Shown: positions 45,577-57,534 of the stretch, piece by piece
How the letters are laid out: every line of letters starts with the position of its first letter
How positions within the stretch are numbered: position 1 is the first letter of the stretch
Source: Rhizopus sp. PT2906
Lineage: Eukaryota > Mucoromycota > Mucoromycetes > Mucorales > Rhizopodaceae
Direction: 5' to 3'
Length of the DNA: 64,000 nt
Assembly (NCBI GenBank): GCA_025529335.1
Contig: JAMYHX010000219.1
Span: forward strand, 1 to 64,000
Position numbers and translations under genes: made by a program
The notes under the pieces: generated by a model
Database searches by the model: none
What the model saw: only the letters and a program-made list of their open reading frames with translations
Told to the model about the DNA's origin: nothing

Positions 45577-46262
45577 AGATTGAATAGGTATAGAATAAAG
45601 AAGAGAAAGGATGCTTTATTTATTTATGTTTAGCTTTAGACCACTGAATTGCATCTGTTTAGAGATGTATTGCATGTTTATGCGTACGACCTTCTTTATT
45701 GCATAATCAACAAAACTAATTGCGTTAAACTGTGTAACAAGACACTTCGCACAGATGGACCATGATGAACAAGGGTTACCTAAGCAAGTATGACTTGTAA
45801 GAAAGGAATTCAGTTGATTACTAATGTTTATCTAAAGTTTTGGACAAACAAGTAATATGAATGAACCTAATATTACTGTTGAATTGCGCTTTTATGATAA
45901 GAATATCTGTAGTCTTTTATTTTTTAGTCCGTCCTACAGCATCCTTGTGATCAAATCGGATCGATGTGTTCTTTTCTGAATGAAATTCGGAAAGCTTCAT
46001 CCCAGTGCTTAATGTATGCATTCCAGAACAGAATGTCGGAAAAGTATGTTATAAATGGCAAGATGTCATGCAATTAACTGTGTGTATTTAAGAATGTGAA
46101 TGTATAAGCAGTTTGGCACCAGGGTTAGTATCTTTATGGAAACAGCTGTAGTGTAAATAAATATATTACTTTCAAAGATCTTACATATTCATAATTTATA
46201 GAAAAGAGATTATTTTCTTCATGAAAAGCTTTTTTTTATTCGATAAAAAACAATATCAATAC
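45577..46262. other. Intergenic region between FMO and dioxygenase
   Basis: Must hold the FMO promoter (minus strand) and the dioxygenase 3' UTR. No ORF, RNA or repeat worth reporting. Confidence 0.4.
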
Positions 46263-47571
46263 TTAAATAATTCTGACAGTAGCCTCCAAGGGGAATATTT
46301 CTTCTCTTTCTTGATGATAGATTTTATCCCAAGTAGATTCCAATTGAGGAGGAAGCTTCCAAGCGTTGTCAGGATGAAGCCAATGACGAAGCAGATGACG
46401 TCTATAGAAACAATGAGTACAATAACCAATCATTTATTCATTTTGCTTACGTATTCTTTGGACTATCAGTATAACCATCGCGAGCATGGAATATAGACAG
46501 ATTGTTAATGTATTGAATGTCTCCTTTCTTAAAATCAATTCCAAGATTGTATTTTTCAGCAGTAAAGTGCAGTGCGTCCAATGCTTCGGCCTGTGCTTCT
46601 GTAATTGGAGGAATATCTTCACGTCTAGGATTCTTGCCGAATCCTGTGAAATTACGACGTGCATATTGGATGATCAGTTTGTTATCAACATAATACAAAA
46701 GAGGTCTTAAATAATAGGGTTCCTTTTCCTTGTTTAAATCACTAAAATATAAAAAGATTAGAGAGGATATGCATTGCTTTTATATGCTTATTACTTTTGG
46801 AAGGGCCAGTCCTGCGCCAAAGTATGAATTAAATCAGGTCGTGTCTTTGCAAGCTCGTTGTAAACTGTCCAGCTGGAAGCAATTCGTGATTTTCCACCTT
46901 CTTCAGCAACACCAAGAGCATAAAGAGAGATTATATCTCCAGCATCAGTATGATACACTTGATGATCATTTGTATATGCGGGAGCTATTATATCATCAAG
47001 TCCTTGTTTGGGAACAAGATCTGTGATATGTGCTAATTAAAAGGATAATCAATTTAGCATTTTAAAGAACCTAAAATGGGCATTTACCAATTGTATGACG
47101 GCCTTGAAGTCCTCGTTTACCAACCCAAGCGGATATACCAGTATAAGCAATAATGTTTTGAGCCCTTGTATAGTTATCAGGATTCAGGCCACGAACGACA
47201 ACGAAGCCTCTACCGTTGAGAACATGCTCTTGAATGATCTGCTTGAGCTTTGGACCAAGAATTGGAAGAGGAAATGTCTCTTGTTGAATTTCACTAAAGG
47301 GTTTTCCAGTAGCTTCAAAATCATGAACTGCCTTGTCAACTTCTTGAAGTTCTTGGTCATTTAATTGATAGATCCATTCATGTTCTTTTCCTTCATAGTC
47401 AGATCCTTTCCAGAGCTTAGGTCCTTCTAGTTGTTCTGGAAATCCTTCAGGTAGATCCGTTTCAAGCTGTTCTTCAGCCAAACGACGAGCAGTACGCGCC
47501 TTGTAGTTTTTCAAATCAGGTAAATAAGTAAAGTCAGGTTGGGATGAGTTCTTTAATTGAATGGTAGGCAT
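46263..47571 (-). CDS. TauD/TfdA-family Fe(II)/2-oxoglutarate dioxygenase
   Basis: Non-haem iron oxygenase of the taurine dioxygenase/clavaminate synthase-like fold. Four exons, about 380 aa, from MPTIQLKNSSQPDFTYLP. The iron site is visible: YHTDAGD (HxD) and the distal His in SIFHARDGY. The Arg cluster RHLLRHWLHPD binds 2-oxoglutarate. GRGFVVVRGL and ISAWVGKRGLQ are typical of the fungal subgroup. Substrate unknown; family members release sulphite from sulphonates or hydroxylate amino-acid derivatives. It is divergent from an amino-acid permease across 457 bp. Confidence 0.88.
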
Positions 47572-48028
47572 AGTTTTTGTGTATATGAGAAAAAAAAAAG
47601 GGACAAATAGATGAAGCCTCTATTTATGTACACTCTTGCATAAACATTGAGTCAAAATGATTAATAATCTATTTCTTTTGAAAATATGACAAGATATACA
47701 CCATAACTCTCGTAATGCTTTAATGGTACAATACCATAATTTCTCAAAAACCTTCACTATCACGCAATACAAGACTGGATAACATGATCAATTCAGATAG
47801 AACTTTTAATTCTAATGGTAAATAGTGTGTAACCTAACTGATTTCCATTTTTATATGCAAAAAGTCAAGAAAGAAATAAAGCAATGTATTATGCGATTAT
47901 AAAGTAGGTTATGCAATAGCATCACTTTTGATGCAAGAAAGAGCTAATCAGTAGTTGATTTATCTCTTTTATATAAATCAAGATATAACTTACTTTTCTC
48001 TCTCTCTCTTTTTTATATATTAAGCTTG
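47572..48028. promoter_or_regulatory. Divergent promoter, dioxygenase / amino-acid permease
   Basis: 457 bp shared between two start codons. CT-rich leaders are present on both sides: (TC)n near 47998-48010 for the permease and (on the minus strand) near 47590. TATATAAATC-like sequence at 47970-47980 could be the permease TATA box. Sharing suggests co-regulation, but this is inference. Confidence 0.42.
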
Positions 48029-50075
48029 ATGTCGTCAACTTCAACTATTTCAAACGATGCAATAAGTCAGTCAAATGAGCATCGTCAACCAAAACAAATT
48101 GAAAACTTATCTCCTCTGGCTGTTGGGGATCAAAAGCTTAGGCGTCATTTGGGATACTTTAGTGGAACTATGATGAATGGTAATTGTTTGCTTTAAAAGG
48201 ATCTTGTTTTAATTCGGAATGACAGTCGGTCAAATCATTGGCACTGGCATCTTTTCAAACCCTACCTTTATTCTGCTTCACTCTGGATCTGGTGGGATGA
48301 TGCTCATCTTATGGGTTGTTGGTGCGCTCTTTGCTGCAACAGGTGTTTGGAATTATCTAGAGCTTGGAACGATGGTAACAAAAGAGTATATTTTGTTATC
48401 TTCATATAACTAATACTTTATAGCTTCCTCGAAGGTGATTATCAGTTACTTTTTAAACTTGTCGTTTGTGTTACTAAAGTTGCATATATTTACAGTGGTG
48501 GTGAACAAGAATATTTAGCATACGAATTTCCGAATCCTAGGAAACTGGTTGCCTTTGTATTTATCATCTTGGTTGGTGTATTCGGAAGAGGCTCTGGTTT
48601 AGCACAGGTAAATAAGGCCTAGAAATGACAATAAAAGGTTAATGTCCCTTTCATTAGGGCTCTACCGTATTTGGCAATAATATCATCTTTGCCATTGGAG
48701 GCCCCAGCTATGTGAACAACTGGGGTGCTCGAGGCTTTGGTGGTAAGATAATGATATAACGATCAGAGAGAGGATGTACTGATTGATGTATAGTGTTTTG
48801 CTTGACATTTTGGCTTGTGCTGAACATTACTTCTGCCAAACTTGCAATTCGTGCCAATAACTTCTTTACCGTACTCAAGATTGCCCTCTTGGTTCTTCTT
48901 ATCTGTGTAGGCTTTGCTGGATTCGCTGGACGACTTCCCAACAGGCCAGACTTGGTAGAGAATTTTTCTTTTCATGGTACAAGTAATAACCCAGGCTCCT
49001 ATGCTACAGCCATATATTATGTTATTTATGCTTATGGAGGATGGTTTAATCTCAATTATGTCTTGGATGAGCTAAAGGATCCTATCAAAAACCTTCCAAA
49101 ATGTGCCATCTCTGCTCTCTCTTTGACAACTGTCTTGTACATTCTTGCGAATATCGGTAAAGCACTGGAATCAGCAGTATTGCGAAGATTAACCTTTTTG
49201 TTAAATAGCCTACCTTGCCGTTCTTCCTGCTGCTGTAATCAAAAGTTCAAAGCTAACAGTTGCTGCAAATCTGTTCAACACAGCACTTGGAGGTGTCTTT
49301 GGTGGCCGGGTCTTGCCCGTCCTTGTTGGAATGTCATCATTTGGCTTTGTCGGCGTTATCTTTTACTCTGGTTCACGGATTGTATTAGAAGCGGCCCGTA
49401 CAGGCTTTCTTCCGTTTGACAGATTCTTTAGCAAACTCCATCCAAAGCTACAAACGCCAATCCCTGCCTTAGTGTTACTGTATATCATAGCCATGATCTT
49501 TCTCTTGGCACCGCCTCCAGGAACCGTTTTCCAATTTATTGTGGCATTCTCAGGCTATGGCCAGTACTTCTTTGTTGGTCTAAGCGTTGTTGGTCTTCTC
49601 ATCTTACGACGTACACAACCAGACGTTAAGCGTCCTATCGAGGCACCTTTTGGTAAGCAAAGATGAAGGGAGACATTAAGAGCTTTGCTAACTCTCTTTC
49701 TCTTTGTCAGTTGTTTCAATTATCTTTATCCTCATGTGCCTTTACACTCTAGTCTTTGTGTTCATCCCACCTGATTCTCCACCCTCAGGATACCCGTACT
49801 GGCGTAAGTACATTAATAAGTAAAATAGCTACATGTATTCATATTTTACAGTTCCTTATGTCGTTACTATCATCCTTGCTTTGTGCTCTGTGGGTCTTTG
49901 GTATTACAAGCTCGTATACAAGGATGCACTCGCAACCTCATATAACGCAGAAATTCAAAAGGATGGCAAACAGGAGCTGTTTGAAGATGTTTATGAGACC
50001 TATGGCAGCTTCAAGACAAACTCTAGTGATACCCTTGATAAAGTAGTTGTTCATGAAGTATCTCATAAATCATAA
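48029..50075 (+). CDS. Amino-acid permease, MUP1/LAT-like
   Basis: Plasma-membrane APC-superfamily transporter resembling yeast high-affinity methionine permease Mup1. About eight exons, roughly 530 aa. The cytosolic N-terminus (MSSTSTISNDAISQ) leads to LRRHLGYFSGTMMN-VGQIIGTGIFSNP, the diagnostic TM1 loop with GTGIF. Then LWVVGALFAATGVWNYLELGT, SGGEQEYLAYEFPNPRK, AYGGWFNLNYVLDELKDP and GFVGVIFYSGSRIVLEAARTG. The C-terminus is cytosolic and acidic. Twelve TM segments are expected. The intron after GTM removes an unusually T-rich stretch near 48374-48495. Confidence 0.85.
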
Positions 50076-50142
50076 AATGTATACTATTATTACTTATTTA
50101 TTTCAAAATAAAAATCTCTTAATATATTTACAATACTATTGT

Positions 50143-51434
50143 TTATATAATCGGTAATTGAGGTCGTGTTGCCATGGGTGTTGGCTTTCCTGATAACTTT
50201 GCCGTTAACTCATTATTGATCAATTCTTCCATACCGTTTTCCTCCCACTGCTTTTGAACCAGTTCTAGTTGATGCTCTAATTTACTTGCATCCCAGCTTG
50301 CAAACTCTAGTTCAAATCGACTCTTACGAACAGCAGCCAAAATCTTGTTTTCTTCATCATGCAACTTTCCTTGTTCAATGTGATATCTTTCAAGCTAAGA
50401 AAAAAAAAAACAACATAAGAGACACATGTGTTAAAAATATCTTTCTTTACCTCTTTTTCCTGTTCGGGTGCCCACGATATTCTTTGTTTGGGTGGGCCAG
50501 ATGGCGATGGATGACCCGACGAGTATCCGCTATAATGTGAACTATGTTGGTAATGATAAGGTGCATTGTGATGTCTGGGGGCAGGGTTTGGTGGATAAGG
50601 AGAAGATCCGGATGCATATGGATGTGCTGGGGGTGGCGAATATCTTGAACTAGCTGAAGGAATTGAGTGTGTAGAAGTAACTGTCGTAGTGGTGGTAGTA
50701 CTGGATTTTGCTGCTGTTACATGAGTCGAAGGTAGACTAGAGCTTGCAGCTGAGGCAATGGGGTTATCAGTTGGTGTAGAGATGGATGGAGTTGTCACTA
50801 TGCCCTTTGGAGAATTAGGCGCAGCAGAAGAAGGTGTTGTATGAGATGATCGTGGAGGAGGACCAGCAATAGAACTTGATGATGGCTCTCTGCTATGATA
50901 TGATGGTCTATAACCAGGTGGTGGAGGCGGTGGGTAGGAAGGTGGTGGCCCTGAATAGTGTCTTCGTGAGTGGTAAGGTGGATATCGATAAGAAGAATAG
51001 CTGTACGGTGGTGACCCTTGATACGGGCGATGGTCGTATGAGTCTCGTCTCATGCTTCCGCTGCGGCTTCCCATGCCTATTGGGGATGGTGAACGTCTAG
51101 AGTTGTATGAATAAGATGAGGAAGGATGATAGTATCCATAGGATGGTCTTCGTGGTGATCTTGATGACGATCGGGAAGGTGGTGAGTTGGAAGAGGAATA
51201 ACGGCCAGGATATCCTCTTGATTCTGAGTAGCTATAACGATGATCTTTGGGATAGCTATCTCGACCAGGTGACCGAGATGAAGGGTAATGTGGGCTTGGT
51301 GAATGACCACGTCCACCAGGGTCTCTATAGTCTCTTTCTGAACGGTAATTCTCATTGGGTCTATATGCATCCGATCTTGATCGGTCATAATAACCACGGT
51401 AACGGTCATCGTATCCACGCGAGTATCTATCCAT
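50143..51434 (-). CDS. Ser/Tyr/Arg-rich low-complexity protein with C-terminal helix
   Basis: Two exons, about 410 aa. The first ~330 residues are Arg/Ser/Tyr/Pro-rich (SRSPRRPSYGYYHP, PPPSYPPPPPPGYRP), like RNA-associated SR-type proteins that form condensates. After the 59-nt intron (50397-50455) comes a charged helical module: HIEQGKLHDEENKILAAVRK, ASWDASKLEHQLELVQKQW. It probably acts in mRNA processing or transcription. No orthologue named. The 3' end is only 67 bp from the convergent permease stop. Confidence 0.75.
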
Positions 51435-51934
51435 TGGTATTTAAAAAATAAAAAATATAAAAAAGAAAACAACCCAAAAATGAACGTCATTTAACCCATT
51501 GATATCATTGGCTGACAAGTGAGACCAGCAAAGCTATATTTTTTAGATGCCCACACTTTTAAAGCAATCTTAACCGTCTCATCCTAGGCTAGACACTATT
51601 CTACAGCCCACTGGCTGTTTTCTTAAACTATATGCCCCCTTCTCCTCGATAAGGCAATCGCCTTGAGTCTCAAGATATTGTGCATTACACTGCAACCATT
51701 TTGATCCATTGTTATATTAAGGAACTCATCAAGGCCAATCCAACATACAGGTTGCTATAGTATTCTAATATACATAGCGAGAAAAAGATACATCACATGG
51801 CCAATGCGTTATCCTCTTATGCTGTAGATGAACAATGATATTGCTAAATACATTTGATAACCTTGTCGAATTTTTTTTTTTTACACAAAGGACTTTTTAT
51901 TGCTTTGCTTGGATAAAGAAAAAGGAAGCTTGAT
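51435..51934. other. Intergenic region
   Basis: Promoter of the SR-rich gene (minus) plus the 3' end of RPL26. No RNA gene or repeat identified; a T13 run lies near 51870. Confidence 0.4.
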
Positions 51935-52446
51935 TTACTATCATATTCATAAAGTCAGTACTGTATTGACCATCATACTGTGATTTCTTACCTGCTTCAT
52001 AGCGTCCTTCTTACCCTTGCGCTCAAGGATAGCGTTACGGCTCTTGTCCAACTTGAGCTTGGTAACGACAACCTTGGAGGTGTCAATACCAATGGGAACA
52101 GTAGCACCATTGACCTTTTCACGAGTGACACGGTCAATGTGAATAACCCACTTCTTACGGTAGACTTGGACAACCTTGCCTTCACGGCCCTTGTAAGTAC
52201 CACGAACGACCATGACTTCGTCGTCTTTGCGGACAGGGATAGAGCGAACACCATACTTTTCACGGAGTTCCTTGGACAAAGGTGCACTCATGATCTTACG
52301 ACGAACATCAGAGGTGGCGGTGAAATGAGCCTTTCTGCTCTTTCTGCGAGAAGAACTGACGTCTACATCAAACAATATATAATCAATTTCCATCCATCCA
52401 TCTATGCTCTTTATAAACACTATCTATTACCAGCACTGAATTTCAT
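51935..52446 (-). CDS. RPL26: 60S ribosomal protein L26 (uL24)
   Basis: Component of the large ribosomal subunit near the exit tunnel. The first exon is only MKFSA plus one base, then an intron, then DVSSSRRKSRKAHFTATSDV and the KOW motif region (VRGTYKGREGKVVQVYRKKW). The last intron (51938-51991 approximately) follows KKDAMKQ, and the next exon begins with the stop codon TAA itself. Reading through instead adds about 14 unrelated residues (VRNHSMM...). Start at 52446 by comparison with the family N-terminus MKFS/N. It is divergent from ASF1. Confidence 0.96.
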
Positions 52447-52706
52447 GGTTTTTGTATGGGTGCACGGAAAGAAGGATTCATTGCTTCTTTGGTGATGTGT
52501 TCTTCAAAACTTCCCTCCGCCTACTGTGTGTCTGTCTGTCACTCTCTCAGCAAAGTTCTCTTACCATATAAAGATAATAGGTTCGGCCCGGAATGATTCA
52601 ACTCCGTCCCATTTCTCTCTTTCTTCCCGCGGTCGCGCTTTATATAAAAAAAGGAAAAAAGAACGCGTTCCTTTCAATATAGAGCCCTTTTTTTTTTTTC
52701 GTTTCA
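52447..52706. promoter_or_regulatory. Compact divergent promoter RPL26 / ASF1
   Basis: 260 bp between start codons. It holds AACTTCC/CTCTTT blocks, ATATAAAG near 52567, and TATATAAA at about 52642-52649 followed by a T-rich leader before ASF1. Sharing between a ribosomal-protein gene and a histone-chaperone gene would fit growth-linked expression. Confidence 0.5.
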
Positions 52707-53438
52707 ATGTCTCTTGTTAACATTTTAGACATCAAGGTCTTAAACAACCCTGCTGCCTTTACGAGTTCTTTTGAATTTGAAATTACATTTGAATGCAATG
52801 CTCCACTTGAAGATGGTAAAATAATGTTCAAAACGGGGCTCAAACTAAAACTTGTTATAGATCTTGAATGGAAAATGATTTACGTAGGTGCACCTGAAAC
52901 TTCAGAATATGATCAAGTTCTTGAGTCTATCATGGTGGGCCCTATTCCTGTTGGTGTCAACAAGTTTGTCTTTTCTGTAAGGCGTTGTTTATTGTTTTAT
53001 GAATAATGTAGACTCACCTTTTCATAGGCTGATGCACCCAATGTTGATTTACTGCCAAGAAGCAACTTATTAGAAGTTACAGTTGTCTTATTAAGCTGTC
53101 TCTATAAAGAAAAGGAGTTTGTGCGTGTTGGATATTATGTTAATAATGAATATGTTGATGAAGAACTACGTGAAAATCCTCCTGAGGATGTCTTGATTGA
53201 CAAGTTGCAAAGAAATATTCTGGCTGATAAGCCAAAGGTGACTAGGTAAGTTGTAAAATATAGATGTATATTAAACAGGTAACTCACCAATAATTAGATA
53301 TACCATCGATTGGTCTTCCCAACAACAACAACAACAACAAACGCCTGCACAAACTGAATCCGTTGATCAGGTTATATACAAATATTGAATTTAATAGCAA
53401 AATACTGATCTTTATTTTAGGATATGATGGTTCAATAA
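52707..53438 (+). CDS. ASF1: Histone H3-H4 chaperone Asf1
   Basis: Binds the H3-H4 dimer in replication-coupled and replication-independent chromatin assembly. Starts MSLVNILDIKVLNNPAAFTS. After a 45-nt intron (52816-52860) DLEWKMIYVGAP continues, then GPIPVGVNKFVFSADAPN and VGYYVNNEYVDEELRENPP, all hallmark Asf1 segments. A short Gln run and QTESVDQDMMVQ form the tail. About 190 aa without the retained intron. The 45-nt intron has no stop and is a multiple of three, so retention would insert 15 residues before DLEWK. Confidence 0.96.
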
Positions 53439-53488
53439 ACGAGCCTCTTTTTTTCTTTTTATGTACAATACTTTATTATTAAAGATGA

Positions 53489-54722
53489 TTATTCATGTTT
53501 TTTATAAGATATGGGTTGTCTTTGAGTGGATGCTTCATAAAGAGTATGGAGAAAATTAAAGCGTCGAATGTATTTTGTGGTATATTGTATAGTATCAGAT
53601 AGGTCTTCTTCTTCATCATCATCACTTAAATCAATGCATGCAAAACCACTTGATGACTCATACGCCTTTCTGCTGCTCTCTTTCAGTTTGATCTCTGCTA
53701 TCTTCTCTTCCAGTTGTAAAATGTCATTATCTCTTTCAGAGATTTCCTTCTGAATGTCACAGATTTTTCGGTTGACAGAATAATAGTTTAACATACTACG
53801 CGTACAGTGTTAATAAAAGATATTCATGAGAAACAGCCCACTTACTCATCTTCTTGAATTCTACTACGCTTCATTTCTTCTAATACACCAACTTCCAACG
53901 CATTCATTGTTCCTTCAAGATCTCTGACTTTGGTTTCCAAAGAAGCCAACGACGTCTTCAACTCTGGATCCAATTCTCTATTCTTCAAAATCTCGCTTGA
54001 AGACTCACATCGGCTGTCAGTCAAAAGAGTCTTTATGTCTTCTTTCTTGTTCAAAACTATGTAAACTGTTACTATCACATGAATCATCTGTCACCCTTTT
54101 CTTACACTTTGATGATTCTGTAGCTATGGTCTGTATCATCTGTATTAATTTCTCAGCTTCTGGTTGATAATCTTGAGCATTTGTAGTCAAACTATCAATC
54201 ATTTTACTGAGCACATCCACATCATTCAAGGTCCAATTGGTATTTTCATTCTTTAAATCTTCCAATGTCTTCTTACTTGCTTCTGCGTCCTTAAATGTAA
54301 GTTTTGATACTTTTTGTTGTTTAGTCTCCAACTTGCAAGAATAAATATCAGCTTCTTATACGTATTGCATTCATAGTGTCTCACCTTTTTGAGATCATGG
54401 TTCATTTTTAGGTAAATGTCTTCAAATTGAGCTGCCATACCTTCCTTTCCAGGTTCAGGCTTTACTGAGCTCTTTGATTTGGGATCAGTTTGATGGGATG
54501 TAGTTGTTTTGTTTATGTTTGACGTTGTTGTTGTTGTTGTTGTTGTTGTTGCTGTTGTTGGTTTTGTTTGTGATGTGTTAATAGAAGGTTTGGAAGTATC
54601 CTTTGGTAAAAGGGATGAGAACCCCGAGAGATTAAAGGCCTAAAAAGACTAGTATGAGTAAAACAAATTGTCGTCAGTTCATATTGGTTTACATTTGACG
54701 GCTTTTCTGCTTCACTGCTCAT
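53489..54722 (-). CDS. Coiled-coil protein with poly-Thr N-terminus, unknown
   Basis: Five exons, about 360 aa: MSSEAEKPSN, then AFNLSGFSSLLPKD, a poly-Thr stretch from a (GTT)n/(AAC)n tract, GKEGMAAQFEDIYLKMNHDLKK, and long helices (DAEASKKTLEDLKNENTN, EISERDNDILQLEEKI). The C-terminus has an acidic DLSDDDEEEDLSD patch. One intron (about 54059-54107, 49 nt, donor GTAAGA) removes an in-frame read-through. FxG-like residues plus coiled coil could suggest a nucleoporin or spindle component, but this is weak. Confidence 0.68.
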
Positions 54723-54734
54723 TCTAATAAACAC

Positions 54735-55063
54735 TATATGAAAAAGAGAAAGAGAAAGGAATGAAAATTTAAAAATAAAAAAATAACGCGCGCCTGTGCA
54801 TTGAAAACCGCGTCACAAGATAGAAAAAAAAGACAAATGAAAAGGGAAAAGGTTATGAGTATTTTTATTGTTCATAACAATGGGCAAACTTCCGTGCGCT
54901 GTTATTATACAGAAATCACGTTCGAAGGGTATGATCTCAGCAAGGTTTAAAAAAAAGTAACCAAGCACCCCTAGTGCCGATTGTGTTCAATTAAGAAACC
55001 AATCAGTGGAAAAATCCCTGTGTTTGTAAATCAAAAGTAAGCCCATCTTCAAGAAAGAAAAAG
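54735..55063. other. Spacer, promoter of coiled-coil gene and 3' end of THI4
   Basis: Contains a GC-tract (GCGCGCC near 54787) close to the coiled-coil gene start and the THI4 3' UTR. Nothing else recognised. Confidence 0.4.
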
Positions 55064-56086
55064 TTAAGCCTTAGCGGCCAACTTCTCTTCCTTGGCTTGT
55101 CTGTCAAGAGAAGCACGGGCAGCGTAGGCAGCCTTTTGACCAGAGATCAACATGGCTCCAAAAGTAGGGCCCTAGATAAGAGTTATTAAGGTATTCTATA
55201 ATTTAAGTCAGTCATACCATTCTGGGGGCACCATCGAGTTCGGCAAGCTCCATTCCCTATAGATAAAGCGCGTTTAGTACAAAGAAAACTTTGTATAATG
55301 TTAACTTACGGTCACGACCATTCCAGGAACAACCTCTCTCGTGTACTTGACGATATCATCTTCAGCAGCATTCATGTCAAGAGAGAGCATACCTTTCTTT
55401 TGGGCAATTAAACCAATGGATTCTAACCTCTTGACGCCACTTGCACCCATAGGACCGTCATGTCCGGTACCAGAAACGACAACCTTGGCCTCGATGACAT
55501 TAGGGTCCATACAGGATTGAGTGTCGTGGTTGAGAGAGACAAGAGTCCAGTTGGTGACGACACCAGCAACCTTGTTCTTCTTGACGATAAGGTCTTCAAC
55601 AGCAGTAGCATTGAAAAGCTTGACATTAGGACGCATCAAAAGCTTGGACAAGATGGTAGAAGTGAACAAGGCGGCGTGTTTGACAACAACATAATCTTCT
55701 TTTTCTTCATAAGGAATATCAAGTTCATCAAGAAACTTGTCCGCAGGCTTGCGCACAATCATAGCTGAGAACAATTGTCCACCCAGCCAGCATCCACCAC
55801 CGGGAGCAACGCTTTGCTCAATAATGGCAATCTTCAAGCTCGGGTCCTTTGAAAGCTCCCAAGCACAAGAAAGACCAGCACTACCACAGCCTACGATGAC
55901 AACGTCCGATTCAGCGTAATGGAGCATATCGTTCATATAACGAGTCACCATTTCGCGACTGACTTGGGATTCACGAATAGGAGCAAACTTGTAGTTATCA
56001 AAGTCTTCGAGCTTCATATCAGGTCTGAATTCGTTACCACCCAAACGGTGACCATTGGTTAAGGTAACAGTAGCAGTTGTAGACAT
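55064..56086 (-). CDS. THI4: Thiamine thiazole synthase (suicide enzyme)
   Basis: Makes the ADP-thiazole precursor of thiamine from NAD and glycine, donating the sulphur of its own active-site Cys. Three exons, 307 aa. SDVVIVGCGSAGLSCAWEL is the dinucleotide-binding site and the PGGGCWLGGQLFSAM loop follows. The sacrificial Cys is kept in HDTQSCMDPN. TGHDGPMGA and GPTFGAMLISGQKAA complete the family signature. A TATATAAAC-type box lies at about 56151-56158 (minus strand), with a short leader rich in CT. I find no TPP riboswitch in the leader or introns (unlike some ascomycetes). Confidence 0.97.
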
Positions 56087-57534
56087 GATTTAAAATGAGA
56101 AGAAAAAAAAAAGAGAGAGAGGAAAGAGACAAAGATGATAAGGGAGAATGTTTATATAGCGTATACTTTTTTCCTACTGCTTTTTATTTCAAACTATTAA
56201 TGCACAACCATTCTAACATCGGAACGGAACGTTACCTGAGATGAAAAAAGATCCGAGAATCTTTGTTTGTTTACGCGGTTTATCTAATTAAATGGCGCAT
56301 TTCTTTGGAAAGTGTAACCTTGGATCGACTTTTTATGTCATTCAATCCATGGGTATTGTTTCTTTATAGTTCATTGGCTTGCTTAGTACTAGTGTTAATA
56401 TTATGACTCATAGATTGCAGCCAAGAGTTTGATAAATCACTGTCTGATATATTTAAACCCTTATCGTAAACGCGCATTCACGTACATTTTTTTGTAGGAA
56501 AGTCCACGTACATTGATCAAGGGGACCTCAATTAGTTAAATTAATCCATTATTGAGTGAATACTGATTGCGATTGTGTCAAACGTGGTATTGCTTCTCTT
56601 ATAAACTCAAAAATAGCTACAAGCAGTCTTTGACGTAATTTCTAAAGCTTAGAGTGACAGTCATTGCAATTGTTGTAAACCAGCTTTATCTAAAAAAAGA
56701 AAAAGGTTGGATTAGTTTACCTTTAAGCACTACAAGATATTTAACAAGAACTGTGTAGGGACGCGACACACATTTGGATGAAAATTGATAAAGACAAGAT
56801 ATTCTAAACACAGTCACTCTCTTGCAACATTGCAGCCGGCTAAAGGTATACGCCACGAAGCATTTACGGAACCCGCAGTCCCTGAGGACCCTCCTTTTGA
56901 ATAATAGTCAGTCCCTTTGACCATACTTTTACCTTGGCTTTGGATAACTGACCTTGATGAAATGACTTTAATCTTTCTCTCAATATAAGCTATCTCTCTC
57001 TCTCTCTTTTACCCCAGATGTAAAATATAAGAGAGATACAAGTCTTCATTCTCTTCTTTAATCAATTCTGTTTATGCTCATCTTTTTTATGTCAAGTCAA
57101 GTTACTGCGTCTATATGCTGCAACATACAATGATCATGGCCGACTTTTACCTCTCCATCTCTCTTTTTATTCAAGTAACTTGCTCAGAGTTACTATTGGT
57201 AAACACGGATTATCATGTTACACGACAGATGCAGCATTTCCCACAATGATCAAGCCATGTCATTATTACTCATATATTAGACACCAACATTCGTCTCTTC
57301 AAGAAAGGGAAACAAAACGATGACAAGACCATAACACACTTGTTTTATCTGCATATTCCCTGGAATTTTTTTTACTCTAAAAGCTGAAAAATATGGAACA
57401 GGATCGGAGTTAGTTGTTGCTGAAATCTTAATTCAGTCAAAAGAAATGGTAATCCTTTCCTTTTTTCTTCTTTAGTTGCGCAATCTCCAACAAGAAAAAG
57501 AAAGAGGGGAGAGAAAAAAGACCATTGATATAAA
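56087..57534. other. Intergenic region upstream of THI4 and the 2-kinase
   Basis: About 1.4 kb with two divergent promoters. (TC)n occurs at about 56992-57009. A 71-codon frame at 57372-57587 (-) is not supported. Nothing else seen. Confidence 0.45.

Noticed and set aside
46221..46710. Plus-strand ORFs in the dioxygenase gene
   Set aside because: Opposite-strand shadows of its C-terminal exons.
50875..51490. Several ORFs on both strands over the SR/Tyr-rich gene
   Set aside because: Shadows of a repetitive coding sequence; the minus-strand frame with the clean intron and helical C-terminus is the real one.
56087..57000. TPP riboswitch upstream of THI4
   Set aside because: CTGAGAT at 56231 lies on the wrong strand, and no partner helix or ACCTGATC-type element is found. 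The TATA box leaves only a short leader.
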